From positions 1-35,033 of the IMG/VR virus record IMGVR_UViG_3300023180_005688: a DNA stretch of 35,033 bases. One strand, 5' to 3'. Shown here one piece after another: positions 7,719 to 15,218 of the stretch. The notes beneath the pieces were generated by a model, which made no database searches, was not told where the DNA came from, and was given only the letters and a program-made list of their open reading frames with translations. The translations under genes and the position numbers were made by a program. The DNA comes from a virus. Position 1 is the stretch's first letter; every line of letters starts with the position of its first letter.

Positions 7719-8113
7719 GTTCGTACTCCACTTAGTCCAGCTACAAACTTATATTGATCCCATGCTTTTTCTAAAGCAGGAATTTTTTTCATTTCATCTT
7801 CTGGCACAAAACATTCTAACCAGTAGTAGGGCAAGCGAGAAGGATGAACACCAAACTGCCGCGGCTGATGAATTTTACCATCATCGTAAAGATTAATTAA
7901 TAATTGGCGCATACCTTCTTCGCAATCTTCTAATCCTGCCCATTCAGGATTGCTCAATCCACCGTACAAGTAACCGTCCCATACTGCTTTCCAATGTGAA
8001 TCATTGTGCGGGTCTAGGTCTGTGCGAGCAATAATAACCAGCACATCGTTTTCTTCTACATGACCTTCCCAAATGTCACGAATACACCTGCTAAGGCTCA
8101 GGCCGATTTTCAT
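7715..8113 (-). CDS. Conserved marine phage protein (132 aa)
   Basis: The N terminus MKIGLSLSRCIRDI, the segment VLVIIARTDLDPHN and the motif KIHQPRQFGVHPSRLPYYW are shared by a family I recognise from T4-like cyanophages. Its function is not known. AGGAAGG precedes the ATG. It lies directly after thyX in the operon with a 12-base gap. Confidence 0.85.
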   Translation of the reverse strand: MKIGLSLSRCIRDIWEGHVEENDVLVIIARTDLDPHNDSHWKAVWDGYLYGGLSNPEWAGLEDCEEGMRQLLINLYDDGKIHQPRQFGVHPSRLPYYWLECFVPEDEMKKIPALEKAWDQYKFVAGLSGVRT

Positions 8114-8125
8114 ATAATACCTTCC

Positions 8126-8788
8126 TTAAACTAAATCTTTTGCTAGTGGAAAAATTTCCGCGATAACTTTTGCACAGGCGTGTGCAATTTCCATGTGTTC
8201 TTTTTGTGTGCCATTTGCACCACGTAACTCGATATAATGAATCCAACTACGAAGTGTACCATTCATATACAATCGTGTTTTAGTAAGTCCTTCCGGAAGT
8301 ACTTTACGTGCTTGTTCTTTTGCAATGCCTCGTTCTAATGCCCAATTATAAACTTCTTTTGAAAGATCAATAATTCTTTTCTGTTGCTGTTCCCAGTGTG
8401 TTTGAATTAAAACATCATCTGTCTCGATTGAGTTTTGTCTGTTCTTTTCATCCTGTAGTCTTGCTTCGGATAGTTCAAACATATCTCCCATATCTTCAGG
8501 ATTAGCATAACGCTGACTGAATTCTTGGAAACTAAAACTGCGATGACGCACAATTTGATGTGCAATATCACGTGTGGTGTTAATTTCCAAACAAGCACTA
8601 ACCATCTCAAGTGGTGACCAGTGTGCGTGTTTGATCAAATACTTGATAAGTTTCTCTGATGTTTCCTTGTTCATTTGATTGCTAGGATTAGAAACTCTTG
8701 CACAATAGGCAATCAGTTCTTGGCAGTTATCAAGACCGGTTCCTTGTGGTGCTGTGCTGTGTGAAATAAGTTTTACATCAGTAGTCAT
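8126..8788 (-). CDS. thyX: Flavin-dependent thymidylate synthase ThyX
   Basis: The ThyX signature RHRxxSxxxxSxR is present as RHRSFSFQEFSQR (residues 81-93), and the 220-aa length fits the family. ThyX uses FAD, NADPH and methylenetetrahydrofolate to turn dUMP into dTMP, supplying thymidylate for phage DNA synthesis. The C-terminal helices (residues 165-215, LRSWIHYIELR) carry the usual dUMP-binding Arg residues. The ATG overlaps the stop of the preceding small gene (ATGA). The promoter at 9595-9623 suggests early expression together with other nucleotide-metabolism functions. Confidence 0.95.
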   Translation of the reverse strand: MTTDVKLISHSTAPQGTGLDNCQELIAYCARVSNPSNQMNKETSEKLIKYLIKHAHWSPLEMVSACLEINTTRDIAHQIVRHRSFSFQEFSQRYANPEDMGDMFELSEARLQDEKNRQNSIETDDVLIQTHWEQQQKRIIDLSKEVYNWALERGIAKEQARKVLPEGLTKTRLYMNGTLRSWIHYIELRGANGTQKEHMEIAHACAKVIAEIFPLAKDLV

Positions 8789-8985
8789 TCTTCTTTAATT
8801 CCTTTCAATCGTCTAATTCTGTATTCCAACCAACCAATGGCTGTACTAATGTGTCCTGTGTCCTGTGGCCGTAATTGATTCTTTGCATATTCGATTTCGT
8901 CTTGGAGAACATCAATTCTTATGATGTCTCTAAACAATCTATTCTTGTCCTTAGAAATTCGGGCCTTCGTCCTCGTCCTCGTCAT
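8785..8985 (-). CDS. Small basic hypothetical protein (about 66 aa)
   Basis: The best-supported part is MTRTRTKARISKDKNRLFRD onward, a basic N terminus and two helices (IDVLQDEIEYAKNQL; TAIGWLEYRIRRLKG). The ATG at 8985 is chosen because upstream extension would overlap the preceding gene by up to 95 bases; even so it overlaps by 35 and has no clear Shine-Dalgarno, so the start is uncertain. The stop overlaps the thyX start. Function unknown. Confidence 0.55.
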   Translation of the reverse strand: MTRTRTKARISKDKNRLFRDIIRIDVLQDEIEYAKNQLRPQDTGHISTAIGWLEYRIRRLKGIKEE

Positions 8986-9355
8986 TGATTTCGCATAACC
9001 TTTCCAAATGCTTGTAATGCTCATATGCTTTCCGCAACGCTTCAAATTTTTCCAGTTTCTTAGGATCCGGTTGTAGGATCGCCATACGCTTTTCCATTGT
9101 GTCCATGAAGGTCTTTAGGCTTCTATCACCAATCTTGATGTCTGCATCTTCTGGAACGTTGATATCACTATTATAAGACCAGTCGTTGTCTAACCCCGAA
9201 GAGTTAATAGTGAACGTTCCTGAATCGATATTAGATACGTAGTCGTCCATGCTACCATCATGGTCACCTACGGTGACGGTGCTTGTAGTTGTAGCACCGC
9301 CACTGTATGTGTAACTCGGATCAAGCGTAATTGTATACTGCTTGTCATCGTCCAT
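8951..9355 (-). CDS. Conserved phage protein (134 aa), IKIGDRSL family
   Basis: The C-terminal half (ADIKIGDRSLKTFMDTMEKR, then AILQPDPKKLEKFEALRKAY) belongs to a family widespread in marine phages. The N-terminal half is Thr/Ser/Asp-rich and probably beta-structured. No function is known to me; a role as a structural or assembly protein has been guessed for relatives. Its ATG directly follows the stop of the 64-aa gene (TAAATG), and it ends in an acidic tail. Confidence 0.8.
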   Translation of the reverse strand: MDDDKQYTITLDPSYTYSGGATTTSTVTVGDHDGSMDDYVSNIDSGTFTINSSGLDNDWSYNSDINVPEDADIKIGDRSLKTFMDTMEKRMAILQPDPKKLEKFEALRKAYEHYKHLERLCEINDEDEDEGPNF

Positions 9356-9550
9356 TTAGCCACCCATCTTTTCTGCTTTACGTGCATTCTTAGTTTCGGT
9401 GATTTCGTTTCTGCGCACCTTGATAGCCTTAGCCATTTCCTGCAGAGCCTTACGAGCTCTGGTACCGGCTGCGCCATTACCTGATTCAAATTTTTCATCT
9501 TCAGCAAGAAATACTTCCATTGCTGCTTTGATTGCTTCTGTGTTTGACAT
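9356..9550 (-). CDS. Small Lys/Arg/Ala-rich protein, histone-H1-like name in relatives (64 aa)
   Basis: The core AAGTRARKALQEMAKAIKVR is an amphipathic basic helix typical of short proteins in T4-like marine phages that are sometimes labelled histone H1-like. DNA binding is plausible but unproven. It is the first gene after the promoter at 9595-9623, preceded by a leader hairpin and GAGAGGA before the ATG. Confidence 0.8.
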   Translation of the reverse strand: MSNTEAIKAAMEVFLAEDEKFESGNGAAGTRARKALQEMAKAIKVRRNEITETKNARKAEKMGG

Positions 9551-9564
9551 ATTTGATTCCTCTC

Positions 9565-9590
9565 AAAAAAGAAAGTTTTTTCGAACTTTC
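9565..9590 (-). promoter_or_regulatory. Leader hairpin with T6, possible attenuator
   Basis: On the minus strand GAAAGTT (9584-9590) pairs with AACTTTC (9571-9577) across a 6-base loop and is followed by six T. Predicted transcription starts around 9588, so this would be a 5'-terminal stem-loop ahead of the thyX operon. It may be an attenuator or an mRNA-stabilising end. Confidence 0.55.
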
Positions 9591-9594
9591 AACT

Positions 9595-9623
9595 ATTATA
9601 TAAGCCGCAAATGCAAAAGTCAA
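9595..9623 (-). promoter_or_regulatory. Sigma70-type promoter for the thyX operon
   Basis: TTGACT (9618-9623) and perfect TATAAT (9595-9600) lie 17 bases apart on the minus strand. The next clear terminator leftward is beyond 5893, so ten genes may be transcribed from here. Confidence 0.85.
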
Positions 9624-9635
9624 CCTTAATAGTGG

Positions 9636-9642
9636 TTAAATA
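9636..9642 (+). promoter_or_regulatory. T4-type late promoter element for the radical SAM island
   Basis: TTAAATA on the plus strand lies 8 bases before the ATG at 9651 and matches the TAAATA core seen before other genes here. The leader would be only a few bases long, with no Shine-Dalgarno. It is divergent to the sigma70 promoter at 9595-9623. Confidence 0.55.
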
Positions 9643-9650
9643 CGCATATA

Positions 9651-10634
9651 ATGAATGATTTTACAAACATACCTTACCAAAATATTGTAAAGTTTGGACA
9701 AAAAAGTATGCTTAATCGTCCATTGTTCAACGTAAGTTGGATACTAGGAAGATTTTGCAATTACAAATGTAGTTACTGTTGGCCGTATGCCAACACGGAT
9801 AAACCTGACTATTATGATCTTGAACTGTACAAAAACACTATCAATGAAATAAAATCACAAGCAAGGCAGAATGGATTTACAGAATTTCATTTTAGTTTTA
9901 GTGGAGGTGAGCCAACTGCATACAAGCAGTTCGGTGAATTGGTTGAACATTATGCTAATGACAACAAAGCCGAATATCAAAGCATACATTTAACAACTAA
10001 TCTAAGTCCGGGAAGTAAATGGTGGAGTAAGTTTATTGATGCAACTAGTCATCTAACAAGAAGAAGTATTACTGCAAGTTATCATTCTGAGTTCGCTAAA
10101 GAACAAGAGTTTGGCGACAAGTGTTTGCAACTTATGTCAGGAAATGTTTTTGTAACAATTAACCAAGTAATGGTGCCTGAAAGATTTGATGAATATTATG
10201 AACGCTGTCAACGGTTTGCGGAACGTGGAATAAATGTTACACTAAAACCACAAAGTGATCCAACCGCTAGTTTTATTGTCGATGGGTATACCAAAGAGCA
10301 AATTGATATACTACAAAAAGGTTTCCCGCAGCAAATAAATGGTGAAGAATTGTTAAATGTAGAGATGCATGACGATAAAGGTAAGATTTACTTTTTGGAT
10401 CAAGCAGAACGTTTTAATGCTTTTGGATTTAATAAATTCAAAGATTGGTCATGCACAGCAGGGTATCAAAGCTGCGTTATAAGGGGTGGTGAAATAAAAA
10501 GAGCATATAGTTGTAGCGAAGCCCCTTTAGGTACGCTACAAGACGGTTTTACGCTGTTTAAGACGCCTTTTAAATGCGTTACTGATACTTGTGTTAGTTC
10601 AGCAGACAGCAAATTACCAAAGGAACGAGTATGA
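9651..10634 (+). CDS. Radical SAM protein 1 with C-terminal Cys-rich domain
   Basis: The CxxxCxxC [4Fe-4S] motif is CNYKCSYC (Cys36, Cys40, Cys43), followed by FSGGEPT near residue 85, the SAM-contacting element. The C-terminal part carries several Cys (SCTAGYQSC, YSCSE, FKCVTDTC), as expected for an auxiliary iron-sulphur cluster domain of the SPASM/twitch type. Such enzymes generate a 5'-deoxyadenosyl radical and often modify peptides or proteins. It is the first gene of the plus-strand island, behind a late promoter element, and overlaps the next gene as ATGA. The substrate is unknown. Confidence 0.9.
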   Translation: MNDFTNIPYQNIVKFGQKSMLNRPLFNVSWILGRFCNYKCSYCWPYANTDKPDYYDLELYKNTINEIKSQARQNGFTEFHFSFSGGEPTAYKQFGELVEHYANDNKAEYQSIHLTTNLSPGSKWWSKFIDATSHLTRRSITASYHSEFAKEQEFGDKCLQLMSGNVFVTINQVMVPERFDEYYERCQRFAERGINVTLKPQSDPTASFIVDGYTKEQIDILQKGFPQQINGEELLNVEMHDDKGKIYFLDQAERFNAFGFNKFKDWSCTAGYQSCVIRGGEIKRAYSCSEAPLGTLQDGFTLFKTPFKCVTDTCVSSADSKLPKERV

Positions 10635-11242
10635 AAGAAGTTTTGCTAGACAAAATTACAAATTGGACACAAGAGTCAGCAGATGCGTTCTATGATTATA
10701 AATTGGTAAACTGTGGTGAATCTAAAAAATATATTTGGCAAGAAGACAGCCAAGGTATGTTCCTTGTAAAAGATACTGCGGCATTTTATTTTAATACCAA
10801 TGGTACAATTTACAAAATAACAAAATGGTCTGATGATCAAGAATGGAAAAACTTTCAAGAACTTTTTGAAAACAATACAGACTTATTGCTAGAAAAACCG
10901 ATACACTTTGAAAAAATAAATGATGAGTTTAATTACACAGTTGTTGAACGTCCTGGTGGAACACTAGGAACAACATTTTTTGAATTGTTTTTATCAGAGA
11001 AAATTGATAATGACATAATAAACAAATTTATTGATAGTGTTAGTTTGCTTATTTCACGTATGCCAGAAACCTGTCCGTTACCACCAAAGCCAGTTTTAAT
11101 AAACAATAATATTTGTTGGACGGATTTCAAATATTGGAAATATACAAAACAAGAATTTATTCAACATTTCTCTGCAATGCTAGAACGTATTAGTGATAGC
11201 AAAACACTTTTAAACAAGGCTAAAGAACAATGGACTATATAA
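10631..11242 (+). CDS. Unknown protein of the radical SAM island (203 aa)
   Basis: AAAGGAACGAG precedes the ATG, which overlaps the upstream stop by 4 bases, so it is coupled to radical SAM protein 1. The order of elements (a Lys in TIYKITKW, an acidic helix, a hinge-like FNYTVVERPGG, then VLINNNICWTDF) faintly recalls the protein-kinase/aminoglycoside-phosphotransferase fold with a degenerate C-lobe. That is a weak inference and the HxD catalytic loop is absent. It may be a partner or substrate-recognition protein for the radical SAM enzyme. Confidence 0.75.
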   Translation: MKEVLLDKITNWTQESADAFYDYKLVNCGESKKYIWQEDSQGMFLVKDTAAFYFNTNGTIYKITKWSDDQEWKNFQELFENNTDLLLEKPIHFEKINDEFNYTVVERPGGTLGTTFFELFLSEKIDNDIINKFIDSVSLLISRMPETCPLPPKPVLINNNICWTDFKYWKYTKQEFIQHFSAMLERISDSKTLLNKAKEQWTI

Positions 11243-11427
11243 TTTATAGAATGTTCAAAGATAACAAACTGCACTATGAAGGTAAGTGTCCTTTATTTTT
11301 GTTTTTTGGTATTGCACCTTTGGAGCCCATTGATGCTAACGATGTTTATGATTATATGGAAATAGAGTACAAAGGTAAAACTATAACCTATAATAAAGAA
11401 ACATTTGATCAGGTTTGGAAATTTTAA
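11230..11427 (+). CDS. Small hypothetical protein (65 aa)
   Basis: The product starts MDYIIYRMFKDNKLHYEGKC and ends FDQVWKF. It is a small alpha-beta protein with one Cys and no recognised motif. It overlaps the previous gene by 13 bases, and its stop overlaps the aminotransferase-like start as TAATG. Its small size and position between enzymes would fit a precursor or adaptor role, but there is no leader-core pattern to support a peptide precursor. Confidence 0.6.
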   Translation: MDYIIYRMFKDNKLHYEGKCPLFLFFGIAPLEPIDANDVYDYMEIEYKGKTITYNKETFDQVWKF

Positions 11428-12203
11428 TGATTAATCTATCTCAAAATGTTTGTTATGATAAAAATCTAAATTTTAGTTTAGATTACAATTCTTATGGTAT
11501 GCATAGTAAGTGCTTAGAAATTTTAAAAAATCACTATGACTGTGAGGATATTGATATAGGATATGGAATCAGTGAACTAACCTCAAGAATAATGTTTTTT
11601 ATTAAACAACAAGGACTAAGTTTAACAATATGCAACAACGCATGGAGCGGCTTTCAAGAAATAAAAGAAGCCATGGAGATACCAACAGGTGAAGATATAT
11701 TTTACCTAGTCAATCCCAACGGCATTGACGGAACACAGTTATTGAAAGAAGAAGTAATAGAACTATCTAAAAAATACAGATATCTTATTGTAGATGAAGC
11801 GTATGGTGACTTTTTTGATAATTCAATTATTGAATGCCGTACAGATAATATGATTGTTCTAAAGACAATGTCAAAAAGTATAGCAAGTCCAGGTGCAAGA
11901 TTTGGTTGGTGTTTTGCTCCTAAGGAAGTTATCAAAATAACATCTAGAATTAGACCAAGAAGTTCAGTAGTTGGCGGAATGGAATTACAATTAAAATTGA
12001 TGTTAGATGAAATACCTAACCATGTAACTCGTATGCTTGAAACTAGAAATTTCTTAGAGAAAAATTATAACTGCACTAAATCTTATGGAAATTATGTGTT
12101 GTTCAATGAGCCTAACAAGTATACAGATAAATTTATTTGTAAGAAAATAGATAACTGTTATAGAATGGCATTAGTAGATATGGAAACATTAAATGAATTC
12201 TAA
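11427..12203 (+). CDS. Short class I/II aminotransferase-like protein (HisC-like)
   Basis: The 258-aa protein has the PLP-enzyme landmarks of histidinol-phosphate-type aminotransferases: NPNG (96-99), VDEAY with Asp123, and KTMSKSIASPGARFGW with Lys150 as the likely Schiff-base lysine. It is about 100 residues shorter than a typical HisC. The N-terminal arm and much of the small domain are missing or reduced, so substrate choice or activity may be unusual. The ATG at 11427 overlaps the upstream stop (TAATG); an upstream TTG is less likely. It sits between small unknown genes and a radical SAM gene, suggesting a shared pathway. Confidence 0.8.
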   Translation: MINLSQNVCYDKNLNFSLDYNSYGMHSKCLEILKNHYDCEDIDIGYGISELTSRIMFFIKQQGLSLTICNNAWSGFQEIKEAMEIPTGEDIFYLVNPNGIDGTQLLKEEVIELSKKYRYLIVDEAYGDFFDNSIIECRTDNMIVLKTMSKSIASPGARFGWCFAPKEVIKITSRIRPRSSVVGGMELQLKLMLDEIPNHVTRMLETRNFLEKNYNCTKSYGNYVLFNEPNKYTDKFICKKIDNCYRMALVDMETLNEF

Positions 12204-13014
12204 TGAACTTAGACAGATACAATCCGAAGGTGCAGTAGACTTATTAACAACTCTTCGAACTGTTGAAATAAATGCTGTTGACATTTGTAATCGTTCCTGT
12301 GAGTTTTGCCCGCAAAGTCAAGGATACAAACCTAAGAAAGGTTTTTTTAATTTAGATCTTATTCGTAAGATTTCAAATGATCTTAATGATATAAATTACA
12401 ATGGTAGAATTTCTTTCACTGGTTTTGGTGAACCGTTACTGTACAAAAATTTGACAGAAGCTATGTCAATTATAAAGAATACTGTAACAAATCTTAAATG
12501 GTTAGAAATAGTTACAAATGCAGATTATTTGGATAGAGAAAAAGCACTAGAACTAGATAGTGCAGGTTGTACCAATGTAACCGTTAGTATGTATGACGGA
12601 GACATATCTTCTAATATATTAGAATATTTTGATAACACTGATATTCAATTGACATTCAAACATCAGTATGATGGGTTCATGGTAGTTAATAGAAACGAAA
12701 TAGTAGCCAAAGAACAGGATTTAGATATTACACGATCTTGCTATTTGCCTTTTTATAAAATGATGATCGATATAGACGGTCATGTGTTAGTCTGTGCAAA
12801 TGATTGGGCACGTTCGGGTATTGTTGGAAATGTCTGTAATGATAGTATTAAAGACATTTGGATCGGTGAACCTTTAAATTTTTATAGACAACAATTAGAA
12901 AATGGGAAAAGAAAAAACTGTACTCCTTGTAAGTTTTGTGATATCAAAGGAACAATACACGGTATTGACAGTGTGTTAGCCTGGAATGCCCATTATAAAA
13001 ATAAGGTAAGTTAA
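12193..13014 (+). CDS. Radical SAM protein 2 with SPASM domain
   Basis: The cluster motif is CNRSCEFC (Cys32, Cys36, Cys39), with FTGFGEP in the GGEP position. The C-terminal region has a SPASM-type pattern: CYLPFYKMMIDIDGHVLVCA, then GNVCNDSIKDIW and a final CTPCKFC. SPASM enzymes use auxiliary clusters to modify peptides or to make sactipeptide-like, quinone or other links. The length of 273 aa is compact. Its ATG lies inside the end of the aminotransferase gene, so the two are co-translated. Confidence 0.9.
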   Translation: MNSNELRQIQSEGAVDLLTTLRTVEINAVDICNRSCEFCPQSQGYKPKKGFFNLDLIRKISNDLNDINYNGRISFTGFGEPLLYKNLTEAMSIIKNTVTNLKWLEIVTNADYLDREKALELDSAGCTNVTVSMYDGDISSNILEYFDNTDIQLTFKHQYDGFMVVNRNEIVAKEQDLDITRSCYLPFYKMMIDIDGHVLVCANDWARSGIVGNVCNDSIKDIWIGEPLNFYRQQLENGKRKNCTPCKFCDIKGTIHGIDSVLAWNAHYKNKVS

Positions 13015-13017
13015 ATA
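13011..13017 (+). promoter_or_regulatory. Late promoter element before the desaturase
   Basis: TTAAATA overlaps the stop of radical SAM gene 2 and lies 7 bases before the ATG at 13025. There is no Shine-Dalgarno in this short space, as at other TAAATA sites in the window. Confidence 0.5.
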
Positions 13018-13024
13018 CTACGTT

Positions 13025-13822
13025 ATGTATTTGTCATGGAACTTTAGAATTAAAGCTATTCAAGCCTTGTGTTTTATTGGTGGACCACTCGTTCTAATTT
13101 TCAATTGGAACCCTTGGTACTTCATTGGAGCATGGCTTTGGTATTGGTTTGCAGGACATATGGGAGTAAGTGTAGGATTACACAGATGCTTTTCTCATAG
13201 ATCTTGGGAGCCTAGAAATAAAATTATTGCAGCAGTTGTACATTTCTTTGCTGTTATAAGTGTAGTTGGTTCAAGCATTACTTGGACAGGAACACACAGG
13301 TTACATCATAAATTTGTAGATACTGCTAAAGATCCTCATAATGTTGAAGACAAAGATCTTTGGACTAGAATTAAGTATTGGTTCAATTACTGGCCTAGTC
13401 ATAGAGTTGAGGTTAATGTTGTAAAAGATCTATTAGTAGATCCTATGCACAAATGGTTTCATAGAAACTATTTTTATATTTTATTTGGATGGATGGCGTT
13501 GTTAGCACTAATTAGCGTTGACCTATTTTTGTACGGTTTTGTTGTTAGCACTATGCTAACACTGCACACAATTAGTTGGATCACAGTTGGTGCTCACATT
13601 TTTGGCAAAGACGAACATAATGTTGACAGCTCAAAGAATACATGGCTTATGGGAACATATATGTGGGGAGAAGGTTGGCATAACAATCATCACACTAAGC
13701 CATGGTCATATGAATTTGGGTGGAACAACAAACAACCGGACATTGGTAAATGGGTAATTAAATTATTAGCAAAACCAGAAAGTTTACATTCTGCTTCTGC
13801 ACTTAAACCAGGTACAAATTAA
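13025..13822 (+). CDS. Membrane fatty acid desaturase (acyl-lipid/acyl-CoA delta-9 type)
   Basis: Three histidine boxes bind the di-iron centre: HRCFSH (53-58), HRLHH (91-95) and HNNHH (219-223). Hydrophobic spans at about 12-52, 70-88 and 150-195 give the usual four-helix membrane layout. The enzyme introduces a double bond in membrane fatty acids. Relatives are known as auxiliary metabolic genes in marine phages. In this place it is flanked by radical SAM genes and starts right after a late promoter element, so it is probably expressed late. It may adjust membrane fluidity or act on a lipid part of the island product. Confidence 0.92.
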   Translation: MYLSWNFRIKAIQALCFIGGPLVLIFNWNPWYFIGAWLWYWFAGHMGVSVGLHRCFSHRSWEPRNKIIAAVVHFFAVISVVGSSITWTGTHRLHHKFVDTAKDPHNVEDKDLWTRIKYWFNYWPSHRVEVNVVKDLLVDPMHKWFHRNYFYILFGWMALLALISVDLFLYGFVVSTMLTLHTISWITVGAHIFGKDEHNVDSSKNTWLMGTYMWGEGWHNNHHTKPWSYEFGWNNKQPDIGKWVIKLLAKPESLHSASALKPGTN

Positions 13823-13823
13823 A

Positions 13824-15218
13824 ATGCAAGAAAGAGTAAAAAAATACATCGAAGAATTAAAAGAAAAAACAGGAACTAAAACCTTTTGTGTTTTGCCTTG
13901 GATTCATGTTGCGACCAGACCTAATGGTGATGCTAGGTTATGCTGCGGTTCAAACGCCAGCCAAGCAACCAAGGGTGTAATGGATGCAGGAAATATTAAA
14001 AAAGAAAATGGTTTACCTGCGAACTTCGGTAAAGAAAATTTATATAGTGCATTTAATAACGAGTATATGCGAAACGTTAGAAACACAATGCTGTCAGGAG
14101 ATATTCCTGCTAGTTGTGCTAAGTGTTTTGAAGAAGAAGGCAATGGAATGATTAGTAAGCGACTCTGGGAAACTTATTTCTGGGAGAAAGCAGAAAACAT
14201 TGACATTGCAAATCTAGTTACTGAAACTGAAGAAGATGGTACTATTCCTGTTAATGTTCCTTATCTAGATTTAAGGTTAGGACATACTTGTAATCTTAAG
14301 TGTGTAATGTGTACTCCTAACGATAGTTCACGTTGGATGCAAGATTATGATAAACTAATTGCATCTACAAATAACCCAACTATTCGACAACAAGTAAATT
14401 TTGACAAGAAAGCATTTAATAACACATGGTACGAAAGACCTGAGTTATGGGATGAAATATTTGAACAGATTCCAAATATGCGTCAGCTTTACTTTGCAGG
14501 CGGTGAGCCTTTAATGATCAAAGAGCATCGTAGACTATTAGAAGAAGTAGTTAAAAGAGGTTACGCAGATCAAATTACTCTAAGATATAATTCTAACGGA
14601 ACACTTGTTGAAGACTGGGTATTGGATTTATGGAAACATTTCAAACTAGTTAAGTTTGGTTTTAGTATTGATGCCACAGAAGATAGAAACAACTATATTA
14701 GATTTCCAACACAATGGCAAACTATTGTAGATACACTACATAGACTAGACAACACTCCTGATAACATTATTTGTAGTATTGCTTGTGCTGTACAAATTTT
14801 TAATATTTTCCATGTAACAGAATTTGCTAAATGGGTAATAGGACAGAAGTTTAAGAAAATTAATAAAAGTGTGTTCGACGATGTCGAAACAGGTGGCGGG
14901 ATTATTAGTATGCACCTGTTATATATTCCAACATTCTTAAGTGCTAGATTACTTCCTAAAGAAGATAAAGTTAAACTAAGAGAACATTTTATGGAATTTA
15001 AACAATGGCTTTGGGATAACTATCGACAAGATGATGATTTCTGGGAAAAGAATCCTAATGGTTGGAAACGTTGGGAAGGAATACTAAGTTTCGTTGAAGC
15101 AGAGGATCATAGTCATTTAATACCAACATTCAAAGAATATGTCAATAGACTAGATTCAATCAGAGGAATGGATGCTAAAAAAGTTTTCCCTGAACTAGTT
15201 CATCTATTGTCAGAATGA
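13824..15218 (+). CDS. Radical SAM protein 3 with N-terminal twitch domain
   Basis: The 464-aa protein has an N-terminal Cys-rich twitch-like region (FCVLPWIH with Cys22, LCCGSN at 40-41, CAKC at 98-101), followed by the radical SAM core CNLKCVMC (Cys156, Cys160, Cys163) and AGGEPL. This reversed order (auxiliary domain first) is known from twitch-domain radical SAM proteins found in phages and marine bacteria. The C-terminal 150 residues are helical and Trp-rich. It starts one base after the desaturase stop and overlaps radical SAM gene 4 as ATGA. The target is unknown. Confidence 0.92.
   Translation: MQERVKKYIEELKEKTGTKTFCVLPWIHVATRPNGDARLCCGSNASQATKGVMDAGNIKKENGLPANFGKENLYSAFNNEYMRNVRNTMLSGDIPASCAKCFEEEGNGMISKRLWETYFWEKAENIDIANLVTETEEDGTIPVNVPYLDLRLGHTCNLKCVMCTPNDSSRWMQDYDKLIASTNNPTIRQQVNFDKKAFNNTWYERPELWDEIFEQIPNMRQLYFAGGEPLMIKEHRRLLEEVVKRGYADQITLRYNSNGTLVEDWVLDLWKHFKLVKFGFSIDATEDRNNYIRFPTQWQTIVDTLHRLDNTPDNIICSIACAVQIFNIFHVTEFAKWVIGQKFKKINKSVFDDVETGGGIISMHLLYIPTFLSARLLPKEDKVKLREHFMEFKQWLWDNYRQDDDFWEKNPNGWKRWEGILSFVEAEDHSHLIPTFKEYVNRLDSIRGMDAKKVFPELVHLLSE

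Noticed and set aside
11230-11427. RiPP precursor peptide for the radical SAM enzymes
   Set aside because: The 65-aa protein looks globular, with no leader/core division, no repeat and only one Cys.
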